NCBI GenBank assembly: GCA_963928055.1
Contig: CAWVDN010000001.1
Coordinates: forward strand, 434,001 to 498,000
Length of the DNA: 64,000 bases
Source: Scatomonas sp963928055
Lineage (GTDB): Bacteria; Bacillota; Clostridia; Lachnospirales; Lachnospiraceae
Direction of reading: 5' to 3'
A program made the position numbers and the translations under genes. This document shows positions 53,275 through 64,000 of the stretch, one piece after another; positions within the stretch are counted from its first letter, which is position 1, and each line of letters starts with the position of its first letter. A model generated the notes under the pieces. The model did no database searches. It saw nothing but the letters and a program-made list of their open reading frames with translations, and was not told the origin of the DNA.

Positions 53275-56200
53275 TTATTCCTCCGTTCTGCTTCTTTTCC
53301 GTTTTACAGTTCCAAGTACCATTGCGCCTCCCAGAGAAACAACCGCCAGCAGAGTCCAGAATCCTGTCTCTGTTCTGTCGCCTGTTTCCGGCGCTTTTAC
53401 TGCCTGCGCCGGCTCCTTGGTTTCCTTGTCGCCTTTGTCGTCTTTGTCATCGGTGTCGTCTGTATCCGGCTTTTCTTCAGGAACCTCGGTTTTTTCCTCT
53501 GCTTTGAAGGTTACGGTAAAGGTCATGTCTTCTCCGTATGCCCGGGTGATGGCCGGCACGCTCTGGTTTCCAAAGGTATTGCCGTCTTCATCCGCCCACA
53601 CATCGATCACATATCCCTCGTCCGCCGCCGCTTCCACATCCGCGTCAGGAACCGTGGGTTCCGGTTTCGTATAATTTCCGTTTTCATCCCGGAAAGTATG
53701 AACCTCTGTCACAGTTCCGCTTACGCTTCCGCTCTCCTCCGCCACATAACGGAAGATCAGCTGGTAGCAGTCAGGAATGCCGTCCGGATCTTCTCCGTCG
53801 TCTCCGCCGCCCTTTACATCCTTGGCAAAGTACAGCTTCAGTACCAGACTTCCGTCTGCCGCTACAGTACCCTCATAGATATTGGGCGCTGCCTCGTCCA
53901 GAACGTAGCCTTCCGCAGGCTGTCTGTCCGCGTCTGTTACACTTACCTGGGCACCTGTGGTCCCCTGGCGTTCCTGTACATCCTGCGGTGTATCCGGATA
54001 ATTTCCGTTTTCATCGCCATAGTAGAACTCTACCCGATAAGCAGTGTCCTCGCTGGGCTCGAACCTTACCGTAAAGGTCTGGTCCGTGTCGTAGGCCAGT
54101 TTTCCAAATGCCGGAGCTGCGCCGGTTCCCAGATCCTGATCCGCCTCATCGGTCCATCCGGAGATGTCATGGCCCATGTCAGGCACTGCTGTCACATCTG
54201 CTTCCGGAACAATGGGATACGGCAGTACATATCCGCCTTCCGCGTCGGTATAGGTATGGGTTTCCACAACGGTTCCGGTTACCGTTCCGCTGCCTTCCGC
54301 TTTATACCGGAAGATCACCTGATACTTGTCGGGAATATCATCCGGATCCTCTCCATCGTCTCCGCCGCCCTTTACATCCTTGGCAAAGTACAGCTTCAGT
54401 ACCAGGCTTCCGTCTCCTGCCACAGTGCCCTCAAAGACATTTCCTGCCGCAGGATCCAGGGCATAGCCTTCGGGAGCGGTCTTATCCGCTTCGGTTACGG
54501 AAACCAGGGTATCCGTCTCGGCTGTCCTTGTCTCGGAAGTGGTGGGCTCTGCCGGATACGTGCCGTCCTCGCCCTCCAGATAGGTTTCTACCTTATATTC
54601 GGTATCCGCGTTGGCGCTCCACTGCGCGTACAGTGTCAGATTGCGGCTCAGGGAGGTAATCGCGTTTCCTTCCGCGTAGGCTGTTCCCTGACCGTCCGCC
54701 CGGGTGTTCCATCCGGTAAAGGTGTACCCTGCTCTGGTGAACATGTTGTTCCTTACCGTATAGGTATCCCCCTGATCGTAGCGGTCAGGTGCCGGAGCCG
54801 CTCCTGCCCCTCCGTTGGCGTCGTAGGTGATCTCTCCGTACACCGTCAGGGTTCCGTAGGTGTACTGGATCAAATAGTTATTGGTTACATTTTCTTCTCC
54901 GTCCCAGATGGTCACGGCCACTGTGTTCTCGCTGGACCCTACAAGCATCTGCCCGCCTGTAAAGCTGTAGAGCACCGTGTCGCCCTCCGCCAGGTCTCCT
55001 TCCGTCACAGCGGCTTCATCCGCTGTCAGAAGTTTTCCGTCATACAGTTTTTCCTCAGAGACAGATTCCACACGGATGTTCCGCGGGAAGATGGTGATCC
55101 ATCCGGGTTCCGTCACGATATCGTAGTTTCCGGTCACATCCAGGCTGCCTGCGGTGATCTTTACATCCGCCGGGTCTGTAATGGTTCCCGGAATGCGGGA
55201 TCCGATATTTTTATAGGATGCTTCCGCAGTGACTCCGGATACGGAATGGCCTGCCAGCAGTCCGCTGGCGCTGCCTGCCTCCGCCATGGATACCGTGTAC
55301 CCGCTTACGGTCTGGATGTCGCCGTTGTAGGTAACGATCGTGCCGTTTCCGGTGATCACTACCGGACGTCTGGAAATGGTCAGCACTCCGCTTCCATAAG
55401 AATCCTCATAGTTGGGGTTCTCAGCCTTTACATAGACCGGATATCTTCCCACATCGGTGAATTCAGGAAGCTCGCTGCTCCAGTTTCCGCCGTCGGGATC
55501 CGTGGTATAGGTGAGGGTGGTTCCCTCTGTCACCGCCGCCTGACCTGCATCCAGGCTGTGGGCTTCTCCGTCATAGATCAGCAGCTTATCCTCCAGGGAC
55601 ACAGCGTTCTGATCTGCCGGGGCTTTGGTCACAGTCAGGAGTCCCGCTATGGCCGTGATCTTGTAGTTGTCGGTTCTGTCCTCTCCGGACTGCCTGTCGA
55701 TGATCTTCACCTGGCTTACCGGATTTGCGGACTGACCTGCCTCTGTACGGCTTCCGACCGCTGTAGGCTCTGTTTCAAACTGATCCGTGTCAGCCAGGGT
55801 TCCCGTTGCCGCCACTCCCGGTGCCGTCAGCGGTGTTCCGTCGTATACCTTACTGCCGCTGTCCGCGGTCAGAGTCAGCGGCCGTTGTGTTACGGTCAGC
55901 TCCGCGTCCACCGTTTTGATCGTATACGCTTCTGTTACCTCCACCCCGTTATTCATTACATGGACTGTGGAGGGATCTACCTTGTTGGCGCTGGTGCCCA
56001 CAAAGGTCTGACTGCCGTTGATCTGTACCCGGGTTCTGTCCACCGCGTCGCCGTTAGCGAAGTTTCCGGTGATCTGGGCGTTTTCCGCCGCCGTCAGCGG
56101 TGTTCCATCGTACACTTTGGAAGCGGGATGCGCCGTTACGGTGATCACACGGCTGTCTTTTTCCTCATTGGTCACTGTAAGTGTTCCGTCTTTGAACTGG

Positions 56201-59200
56201 ATCTCATAGTTATCATTTACGGAACTGCCGGAAGCGTTCTGTACAGCTACGGAATCCGCCAGGATCCTGTTGCTGCTGCTTCCCGGGGCCAGCTGGGATC
56301 CTTCCACTGTGAGGGAAGCGATCACATCTGCTCCCTGAAGTCCATCCGAATAATAGTCTTCAGAGGTCAGGGGCGTTCCGTCATATTCCTTTTCCGCTGA
56401 GGAGGCCGTCAGGGTAAGCTCTGCTTTCCGGATCACCAGACTGCCGTTTTCCACAGAGATGGATGCGGACTGCACCGGATTTCCGTCTCCGTCCAATACC
56501 TGCAGACTGCTTCGGTCGTCAAATCTCACGACATATTCTCCCGCATTGGTCCTGGCAGTGCTGATGGCCGTGCCGCTAATGGTCCATTTACTGGTGTCGT
56601 AATCCTCGGCTCCCACAAACTCAAAGGTGAAGTCCTCTCCCTGCAGATCCGTAAACCGCTGTTCCGCCCCGTTGTACATCGTGGTCTTGTCAGCAATGCG
56701 GATGACTGCCTGGATCTTCGCTCCGATGGCGTTAATACTCAGTTCGCCGTTTTCCGGCGTGATCTCGTAATTGGCAGTTACTTCGGTTCCGCCGGCGTCA
56801 AAGATCCTGATATCAGAGATCACATTGGCCGCCGTCTCGTTCTGTTCCCGCACGCTGCCGGTAACGACAGCTGTGTAGGTGTGCCCGTCAGCCAGGCTGC
56901 CGGCTGTCACGGAAGATTCATTCAGAGAGTGCGCGTCGCCGTCATAATCAAAGTTTTCCGAACCGGCGGTAATGGTTACCGGCCGTCCTGCTGATCACCA
57001 GGGACGCCTGGCCTTCCTGCACCGCGAACTGGGCGGTCACGTCATTGCCTCCGGCGTCCAGGATCCTCAGATCTCCGGAGCGGGCCACCGGGTAGGTTCC
57101 CGCGTCTGTTCCGGCCGCGCCGTAGGTCACGCCGGATACGGTGTAGCCGCTGAGAGGCTGTCCCTGATCGTCGGCCCAGGCGTATTCCGCCCCTGCCACG
57201 CTCTGCTCCTGACCCGTTGTAGACGGTCGTCCTGCTCTCAGGAGTAATGGTCAGCACGTACTTCTGACCTTCCGGCCGCTCCGTAACGGTCAGCGTTCCG
57301 GGGGCGAAGGTAAAGCTGTAGTTCTCCGGCTTTGTGTTGTCCTTCAGGAATCCCAGGGTAGCGTTCTCGTTGATGACGTTGCTGCCGGTTCCGGTATAAA
57401 TGCTGCTGTCCCCGGTATATACGTAATGGTCAAAGGCCCTCGTCACCTATAAATCCCTCGCCGCCCAGTATGGCTTCCTTATAATTCTCCGTTCCGTACC
57501 AGGTGTTCAGGGGCTGCCCGTCGTACATCTTTTCAGCGTTGGGAGCCGTCACTGTCACATCTCTCGGAAGGATCTCGATATAGTGTTCTTCCGGCTGGCT
57601 GTTCCAGGTGCGGCCGCCTGCCGTTGTCTGTACTCTGGTGTAGACCCTGTAGCGTCCGTCCGCGCCGGTGCTCACATCTTTCTCTGTTACCGGAACTTCC
57701 GTCCAGCTCTGCTGGTCTGTAGAATACTGGAGCGCTTCTGTCACCCGGCCATTGTTTACCGGTGTGCCGATTACGGTAAGACCGTGCTCCTGTCCGTCAT
57801 ATTTTCCGCTGTAATCCTGCACCGCCAGCGCGTTCTCTCTGTCGTACTTAACCGTCAGGATCAGTCCGGAATCCGCTGTGACCACGCCGGAGCGCTGCAG
57901 CTCGGTAGATACGCAGGTATATCCATCGTATGTACTTACCGCGGCTGTCACGTAATCTCCCACGCTGCCGGATTCCTGGAGGGTATCCACCGTCACGTAG
58001 GTGCCGTCCGGCATCTGCAGCTGATGGAATACTCTGTAGGACTGCGCGCGTTTAACGTATTCAAAGGTTACGGTATAGACTTCGCCGCCTGCCGCATCCG
58101 CTGCCTCTTTGGATACGGTGACCTGAGGCGCCGATACCAGCATGTAGTCCGCCAGTTCCGGCAGTTCCGCCTCGCTGGGCGAATTCTCGATGATCTGCAG
58201 GATGTTGACGGGCACTTCCCGCTCCAGGGCGGGAACGATGAGCTGCTGCGTATCCGCGTCCAAATACTGCACGCGATACATCCAGACAGCGTCCTTGGTG
58301 TATGCCACATCGATCACTTTACGGTCCACATCCAGCTGTACCGTGAAGGAGCCTCTCACCGGCGTATAGCCTTCGATCTCTATGGGCTCCACGGCGATAT
58401 AGGAACCCGCGGCTCCGCTGCCCGCCAGGGGCTCCGTGCCTTCGATCTGCCGTCCGGTCTCGTCTACGTAGTGGATCGTGTAGGAGTATGTGAAAGCGCT
58501 CTGCCACTTGGCGTAAAGGGTGGTGTCACTGGTGATCCCCATGGTGGAGATAAAGGGCTCCCTGCATCCGCGGTCCAGATACCATCCCAGGAAAGTATCC
58601 CCTTCCTTCACGGGATCCGCCGGCATCTGCTCATGGATGGATTCGTATTTCACCACTGTGATGGGATTGATCTGTCCCGCGCCGTTGGTTTCAAAGCGCA
58701 CGGTGTACTCCGGCGCTTCCCACTTGGCATACAGCTGCAGATTGTGGGAAGGCATGGTGGAATTCCAGTTTACTTCCGTTCCGTCCTCGCAGGCGGGCGA
58801 CGTATACCAGCCGGCGAATTCATAATCCGCGTCCACCCCTGCCGGCTTTCGGATCTGGTTTTCGCTGGGCCGTGCCCCGGAAAGCCTGGCTTCAAATTTC
58901 AGGGAAGCATCCGGGACTCCCGTGCAGTTCTCAAAGGAAATGGTATAGCTGTTGCGGGTGTAGTACAGCCAGAGCGGACTGCCTTCCTTTTTCCAGGAAT
59001 CAAAGGTAAAGCCGTCAATGGGCTGTTTATCTACGTCGGTCAGGGATACTCCTGATCCGGCCGCAAACTTCTGATATACTTCCCGTTTGCCGTCCAAGCC
59101 TTCTGTATAATAATACAGATCCTTCCCCCGCTGCAGGTCGTCTGCATATACCGTGATATTTTCAGCCGGCATATTGGCGATCAGCGTATACCATTCGTTC

Positions 59201-61329
59201 TGCCAGGTTCTGGTGGTAGCCCACTGATAATCCTCGCTGGCCTTCGCCCACTGTGCCGAGACATCCGTGCCATATTTTGCAGTGATCCGGAAGTCTGTGA
59301 TCTCCCTACGATCGTCATAAAATTTGATCGTAAAAGTACGCCTGTTGTAGTAGACATTCTTCACTGCCCTGCCGTCGGAGGTGATGGTCACCGCTTCCTC
59401 TTTGCCGGAATCTCTCTCCACGCCGCTGGGATCGATATTGGCATTCTGCCACGAATGATTTCCCAGATTCGGAGCGTTGATAACGCTTCCAACTCTGCCT
59501 TGGTTGGTATACTGATCCACATAATCGTAGCCGCCCTGGAAGTTTTCCAGCCAGTAGACAACTGTGTAAGCAGCGGTTTCATTTTCCTGCCACTGGGCCA
59601 GGACCGTCTTGTCTGCCGCCGGCATGGTGCCCTCCACAGGGCTTCCGTCTTCCGTGACCCATCCCCGGAAGGTGTAGCCCAGCCGGGTGGGATCCGCCAC
59701 ATCCACAGCCTCGCTCATGGGGGTTCCGTATTTTATGGACCTGGCGGCAATGTAGCTTCCGCCCTCCCCGGTGTCAAAGGTAAGCTGGTAATGATTCCGG
59801 CTGTACCGGATCACCACGGTCACTTGCTCTGTGGTAGTGTCGGGGGTGATCATGACGTTTTCATAGGCCCCCGCGGTAAAGCCCTCGTAGGTTTTCGCCT
59901 CCGCGTCGGTGTATTCGCCTATGTATCCTTTCTTGGGCTCCTTCTCAAAAGAAGAATAGGACCCGTCCAGATTTTCCAGCTGATGATCCACATAATAGGT
60001 CTGCATCTCGCCGGTGTAGCGGACCGTATAAGTAACGTCCTCTGTTACGCTGTCCAGCTGGATGGTGACTGCGGCCTGATCCGCGGTGTACCCCTCCAGC
60101 TGCGGAGAAGCCACCTCGGCCTGCCAGGAGCTTCCGTCAGGTACGGTCACAAGATAGGGCGCGGCAGCCTCGCTGCCGTCATCGGCAAACACGTAGTCGA
60201 TCCGGATGGTGTGGGTGGGCTGCGCCATATAGTACGCGTAGTAAACGGCGTCGGCGCCGATGTTGTCAAAGGACGTCACCAGCTGCCCCTGGCCGTCTGC
60301 TTCCGTAAACCAGCCCACAAATTTTTCTCCCGCGCCGTTGATCACAGGCCGGTAGGGCGCCTGGGTGCTTCCGCCGGCGGGAACGTACTGAACGTACTGC
60401 TGATCCCCTGACGCGGAAGCGTTCACAACAAGGTACGCTCCGTTTTCATCCACAAAACGGATCTCATAGTATACGGTCTGATCCTCATCTGTATCCACCA
60501 CAGAATTGGGAACGATCTCCGGGATCTCCTCCGGCGTTTCCGCCGGGGTGTCGGTGATCGGGACCTCGGTCGGCTGCGGTTCCTCGGTCGGCTGCGGTTC
60601 CTCGGAAGGCGCCGGCACAATTTCAGGCTCCGTCGCTTCCGGTTCCGGTTCCGGATCCGGCTCCTCTGCCGGGATCTCTGTATACTGCGCGTACAGGATC
60701 ATACTGCCGGAAGGCTGGAAAGCCTCGCCCGGATAAAACGCCTGGCCGCCGCCGGCGGGATCCGTGTTAAATCCGGCAAAAGTAAAGCCTTCCATGAAAA
60801 ATCCGTTTTCGGGGATCACAGCCTGTCCGTCCTCCCTGACTGACAAAGATCCCATGGTTCCCTGGCCTCCGTTTCCATCGAAGGCGATCTCGTAGTACTG
60901 CAGCGTCCGCAGATCCACCTGCGCCGATACCGACTGACCAGCCGGGATCACGGTGCCTGAGGGATCGCTGTTCCATGCGTAGCCATCCGGGATCTCAACT
61001 CCGGCAATGGCTGCTTCCCCGTTAAAGTACAGAGTCGCGGTCCCCTGAACGGTGCCGTCCAGGACTTCCGCAAGATCCAGCCGCGACAGGACCGCTTCCG
61101 GATCTTCCGCCTGCAGAGCTTCCGCCTCTTCCGCGGACAGGAAGCCTGTGCTGAACTGTACCCGGGAAATTCCCAGCGCGATACTCTGCCCTCCTTCCTG
61201 CGCATGAACATTCAGTGTACCTATGCTTGTCATCAGATAGGTGAGCACCATGATCATGGACAGAAAGAAAGAGAGGAAACGCCGCGTACTTTTCTCCGAA
61301 AAGAATTGTACTTTTTTCCTTTCTCCCAT
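53275..61329 (-). CDS. Giant repeat-rich cell-wall surface protein (InlB-type and MBG repeats), three frameshifts
   Basis: Surface protein of about 2,683 residues once three shifts are corrected. Start at 61329 (MGERKKVQFF) for AAGGAGG 10 bases upstream. N-terminus: signal peptide with FLSFFLSMIMVLTYLM, ending near HAQEG. Then several Listeria-Bacteroides (InlB B) repeats (GYTFRGW, YEFAGWYTSP, DTFLGWYLD), a Pro/Glu/Thr linker near residue 225-280, a MucBP-like piece (IHYVDETGRQIEG), then many MBG repeats with YDGTPLT, and two nearly equal 185-residue blocks. The C-terminus ends APETGDRTETGFW, hydrophobic span, RKRSRTEE: a PxTG sortase anchor. The frame breaks at a C run (57437-57439), at 57212 and at 56986; bounded frames are 57430-61329 and 53275-56910. 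Confidence 0.85.
53785..53860. repeat. Direct repeat copy 1 in the surface protein gene
   Basis: About 75 bases nearly identical to 54341-54416, both coding for KLYFAKDVKGGGDDGEDPD. Together with flanking similarity they form two 185-residue blocks. Confidence 0.7.
54341..54416. repeat. Direct repeat copy 2 in the surface protein gene
   Basis: Partner of 53785-53860, about 556 bases away; a few silent differences, so not a fresh duplication. Confidence 0.7.
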
Positions 61330-61410
61330 TACAATTGCATCCTCCTTACCCCAAAATTTATATATGCGCAAAAATCAAACTCTTTTTTCAGAATTTTCTC
61401 ATTTACGCCC

Positions 61411-61439
61411 TATATAATTTAATTATATTGCTTTGGCAA
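61411..61439 (-). promoter_or_regulatory. Promoter of the giant surface protein gene
   Basis: TTGCCA (61434-61439), 17 bases, TATATA (61411-61416), giving an AT-rich leader of about 75 bases. Confidence 0.55.
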
Positions 61440-61525
61440 CGAAATGCAAGAGAACCACCGGTGTTCCCGCTTCTTTTTTCTGTCCACATTTTTGTCCACA
61501 CATAAATAATTCCAGGTTTCTGTCG

Positions 61526-61582
61526 AAAAAAAAACCGTTCCGCAGCCCACCGGGGAGATCCGGCGCTGTGAAACGGTTTTCT
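61526..61582 (-). terminator. Terminator of the ABC permease gene
   Basis: AACCGTTtCaCAGC-CCGG and CCGG-GCTGcGgAACGGTT arms and a nine-T tail on the minus strand; 18 bases beyond the stop. Confidence 0.85.
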
Positions 61583-61599
61583 TTTGTTGTTCCTGTTCT

Positions 61600-64000
61600 T
61601 TATTCTACTCTCAGCGCTGTCACCGGATCGCTCTTGGCGGCTTTCCGGGCAGGCAGCAGTCCGCTGATCAGAGTGAGGACGATGCTCAGCGCAATGAGGA
61701 TCACCGCCCCGGAAGCCGGCAGGCTCCCGCTGATCTCATCGGTGCCGGCAAAATAATGGATGGCCGCGTTGCCGGGGATCAGCAGCAGCAGCGTGACCCC
61801 GATGCCCAGAAGGCCCGCGCAGGCTCCGATGATAAAGGTCTCCGCGTTGAACACCTGGGAGACATTCCTTTTGGAAGCCCCGATGGCCCGCAGGATGCCG
61901 ATCTCCTTCCGCCGCTCCAGAACGCTGATATAGGTAATGACCCCGATCATGATGGAGGACACCACCAGGGAGATGGCCACAAAGGCGATGAGCACGTAGC
62001 TGATGATATTGATGATCTCCGTCACGGAGGACATCAGGGACCCCACCATATCCGTATAGGAAATGACCTGATCCTCCCTTCCCTGGTCCTCCATGGAACG
62101 GTTGTACTGATCGAGAATGGCCACGATGCCGTCCTTGCTCTCAAAATCCCGGGGGTAGAGATCGATCTCGCCGGGCTCTTCAAAATCCGCGTAACCCAGA
62201 GCCTGCAGATTGTCCTCCAGAGTGGCGTCCTCCGCCGCTCCCATGGACATCATCAGCTCCGTCAGTTCCTCTCCGTCCAGGTTAAACCGGAACGCGGAGG
62301 CAAATTCTTCCGGGTCGATATCCAGAGACTCCTGAAGCTGTTCTCCCAGACGGGCAAAAGCCTGCGACAAGGCAGCCTCCATGCCGGCAGCGATCTGGTC
62401 CATCATCTGGGACATGGCGGATCGGATCTGCCCCTCCAGGTTCTCTCCTACCGCCGAGGCGAAAGACCCCATAGCCGAGGTCATATACTCCTGCAGAGCT
62501 CCGGCGATCTGCTGTTCCAGGCTTCCCGTATCCACCATTTCCGCCAGAGAGGCGGCCAGAAGCTCCTGGGCCGACGGAGTCTGCAGATAAGCGGTAAAAT
62601 AGTCGCCCATACGGCGGATATCCGGCAGTCCATGGGCCTCCGCGTAGGACAGATAGCCCTCCAGCAGGTCCTCTCCCAGGGCTTCCATCTGCTCCCGGGA
62701 TACCGTGGGCGTCGTTTCCGGGAATACTTCCCCGGCCCACTGGGACAGGATCGCCTCCGCCTCCTCTGTCTGCAGATACTGCATCAGATATTCGCTGAAC
62801 AGATCCGGGTCTGTCCAGCCGTTAGCGGCAGCGTAGGCCTGATAGCCGGTCATGACACGGAGGATCAGATCCCGCAGCTCCTCGCCGGAAACGGAATAGT
62901 CCCCGGCCTCCTCCAGGATAGCCTGCACGTGCTGTTCCAGAATGGTCCTGGCCTCCTCTGTCCGGAAATATTCCAGCAGGTCTTCTCCCAGACCGGAATA
63001 ATCCGCCTCCGGATGTTCCACGGCGTAGGCCTGGTAGCCCTCCAGCAGAGCGCCTGCCATCCCGGTCAGGGAATCCATGGATACCTGGATCCGGAGACTG
63101 CTCATCAGATCTTCCAGGCTCATGGCCGGCATCTCCGGCAGCTGGATCTGGATACTGCTCAGATCCGTCAGCCCTGAAAGATCCAGGGAAGTTCCCGCCT
63201 GGGCAAAAGCTTCTGACAGATCCAGAGAACCGGAAAGTTCTTCCCCCAGAGCCTCCTGGTCGATCTGGAACATCTCCGCCAGGGCTTCCTCATCCACAGC
63301 CACCAGGGAATCCATATCAAAGCTGTCCTCCCCGCTGTCTTCCCCGAAGGGCTCTCCGGAAAATACGTTGATGTCCGGATGCTCCAGCTGCTGCTGTACA
63401 ATGGGGCTTTCCGAGGCCTTTTCCGCCACATGCTCCGTCAGGGAGGAAGGGTAGGCGATGCCGGAACTCAGCACAAATCCCTTGGCGTCCCGGGCCGGCT
63501 GCACCACGCCCACGATGGTGATATCCTCCCCCTGTTCCACCAGCTTCTTCATGTATTCCGTGTCATCCCGTTTGTCCGTCCACACCTGGTACTGACTGTC
63601 ATAGGCGTAATAGCCGCTGCTGTCCACCAGCTTGAACTGAATGCCCAGCAGATCCTCATAGGTGTAGCTCCCGTAATCCTCCGGGGTCTCCACCGGTACC
63701 TCGTCTATAAATTCCCGGATCATCTCATCCAGTTCCAGGGAATCCCGGAGGCCCAGAGTATACAGCATAAAATCGCTGATGCTGCCGCTGGAAGTGAGTA
63801 CCACCACACACTCATCGTAATTTTCCGGCCAGCGCCCGGCCTTTACGTCGTACTGGCTCTCGTACAGCGATGCTTCCGAGGGCATCTGGTAGAACACGTC
63901 GGTACTCATCATGGTTGACATAAGGCTGTTGGCGCTGTTGGAAGATCCCAGACCCAGGGCGGAAAAAGAGGTGTCCGGATGGACCTGACGGACTCCCTCC
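61600..64000 (-). CDS. FtsX-type ABC transporter permease with long repeat-bearing extracellular domain, 5' end outside window
   Basis: Membrane protein of the MacB/FtsX superfamily; at least 800 residues visible with the N-terminus beyond 64000 (the frame is open to the edge; the ATG at 63921 is internal). C-terminal 200 residues hold three or four spans with family signatures: IISYVLIAFVAISLVVSSIMIGVITYISVLERRKEIGILRAIGASKRNVSQVF and ISGLLPARKAAKSDPVTALR. Between about residues 150 and 550 of the visible part is a hydrophilic domain with at least three degenerate 70-residue repeats (LLEGYQAYA, EYLMQYLQTEEAEAIL, LGEDLLEGYLSYA, DYFTAYLQTPSAQELL). The partner ATPase is not visible. Confidence 0.88.
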   Translation of the reverse strand, partial: EGVRQVHPDTSFSALGLGSSNSANSLMSTMMSTDVFYQMPSEASLYESQYDVKAGRWPENYDECVVVLTSSGSISDFMLYTLGLRDSLELDEMIREFIDEVPVETPEDYGSYTYEDLLGIQFKLVDSSGYYAYDSQYQVWTDKRDDTEYMKKLVEQGEDITIVGVVQPARDAKGFVLSSGIAYPSSLTEHVAEKASESPIVQQQLEHPDINVFSGEPFGEDSGEDSFDMDSLVAVDEEALAEMFQIDQEALGEELSGSLDLSEAFAQAGTSLDLSGLTDLSSIQIQLPEMPAMSLEDLMSSLRIQVSMDSLTGMAGALLEGYQAYAVEHPEADYSGLGEDLLEYFRTEEARTILEQHVQAILEEAGDYSVSGEELRDLILRVMTGYQAYAAANGWTDPDLFSEYLMQYLQTEEAEAILSQWAGEVFPETTPTVSREQMEALGEDLLEGYLSYAEAHGLPDIRRMGDYFTAYLQTPSAQELLAASLAEMVDTGSLEQQIAGALQEYMTSAMGSFASAVGENLEGQIRSAMSQMMDQIAAGMEAALSQAFARLGEQLQESLDIDPEEFASAFRFNLDGEELTELMMSMGAAEDATLEDNLQALGYADFEEPGEIDLYPRDFESKDGIVAILDQYNRSMEDQGREDQVISYTDMVGSLMSSVTEIINIISYVLIAFVAISLVVSSIMIGVITYISVLERRKEIGILRAIGASKRNVSQVFNAETFIIGACAGLLGIGVTLLLLIPGNAAIHYFAGTDEISGSLPASGAVILIALSIVLTLISGLLPARKAAKSDPVTALRVE

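Noticed and set aside
53698..56400. 900-codon plus-strand frame opposite the giant surface protein
   Set aside because: Mirror of the repeat-rich gene; composition follows the repeats of the minus strand and the opening has no signal or site.
1..64000. CRISPR arrays, insertion sequences, integrases or phage genes
   Set aside because: No spaced direct repeats and no transposase- or integrase-like protein were recognised on either strand.

Overview
This 64 kb window looks like chromosome of a Gram-positive anaerobe of the Clostridia, most probably a gut Lachnospiraceae. The reasons are the anaerobic cobalamin pathway, two different [FeFe]-hydrogenases, an OadB-type sodium pump, a GntR/LacI-type AraR, a CarD regulator, a TGS-type nucleoside kinase, PxTG-anchored surface proteins and sigma-A promoters with AGGAGG ribosome sites. 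Almost every gene is on the minus strand. The only plus-strand genes are a LysR regulator, a small XRE regulator, a PHP phosphatase, a HicB-like protein and a tRNA-Leu. I saw no insertion sequence, phage gene, CRISPR array or replication origin.

Layout. 1-9.5 kb: a cobalamin operon read leftwards from a promoter at about 9.5 kb (cobT, cobU, cobS, a second cobU-like gene, cobC, an amidohydrolase, cbiD, cobI, cobM, cbiG, cobJ, cobK, continuing out of the window). cobT to the amidohydrolase and cobI are riddled with single-base indels, mostly in G/C runs. 9.6-11.8 kb: thrC and a wall-anchored surface protein fragment. 11.8-17 kb: arabinose operon araR-araA-araB-araD with an AraR operator, and a candidate divergent small RNA. 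17.1-22.4 kb: a rhamnose-mutarotase-like gene and branched-chain amino acid genes (leuC, leuD, LysR regulator, ilvN, ilvC). 22.4-27.8 kb: hydrogenases, one paired with a NuoF/GltD-like electron-transfer protein and a second of the group B type. 27.8-30.3 kb: oadB with a 42-residue membrane protein, a cupin, and tcdA. 30.5-31.6 kb: plus-strand XRE regulator and PHP phosphatase.

31.6-40.7 kb: a run pyrB-pyrI-DUF815 ATPase-folC-pheA-ppx-ppk1 (pyrimidine, folate, phenylalanine and polyphosphate metabolism). 40.7-44.3 kb: a stand-alone dnaK paralogue, an HdeD-like membrane protein, maf and the RNase P RNA. 44.3-51.5 kb: housekeeping run dgt-dnaG-rpoD-trmK-nif3-like-nucleoside kinase. 51.6-53 kb: carD with a structured leader, hicB-like gene, tRNA-Leu(AAG). 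53.2-64 kb: a giant repeat-rich surface protein of about 2,680 residues (three frameshifts) and the 3' part of an FtsX-type ABC permease with a very long extracellular domain.

Most promising for a second look: the amidohydrolase inside the cobalamin operon, the GltD-linked hydrogenase, the OadB/42-residue pair without a decarboxylase, the candidate small RNA at 16.95 kb, the carD leader and the repeat-bearing ABC permease. All function calls come from reading protein motifs by eye; no database search was run.
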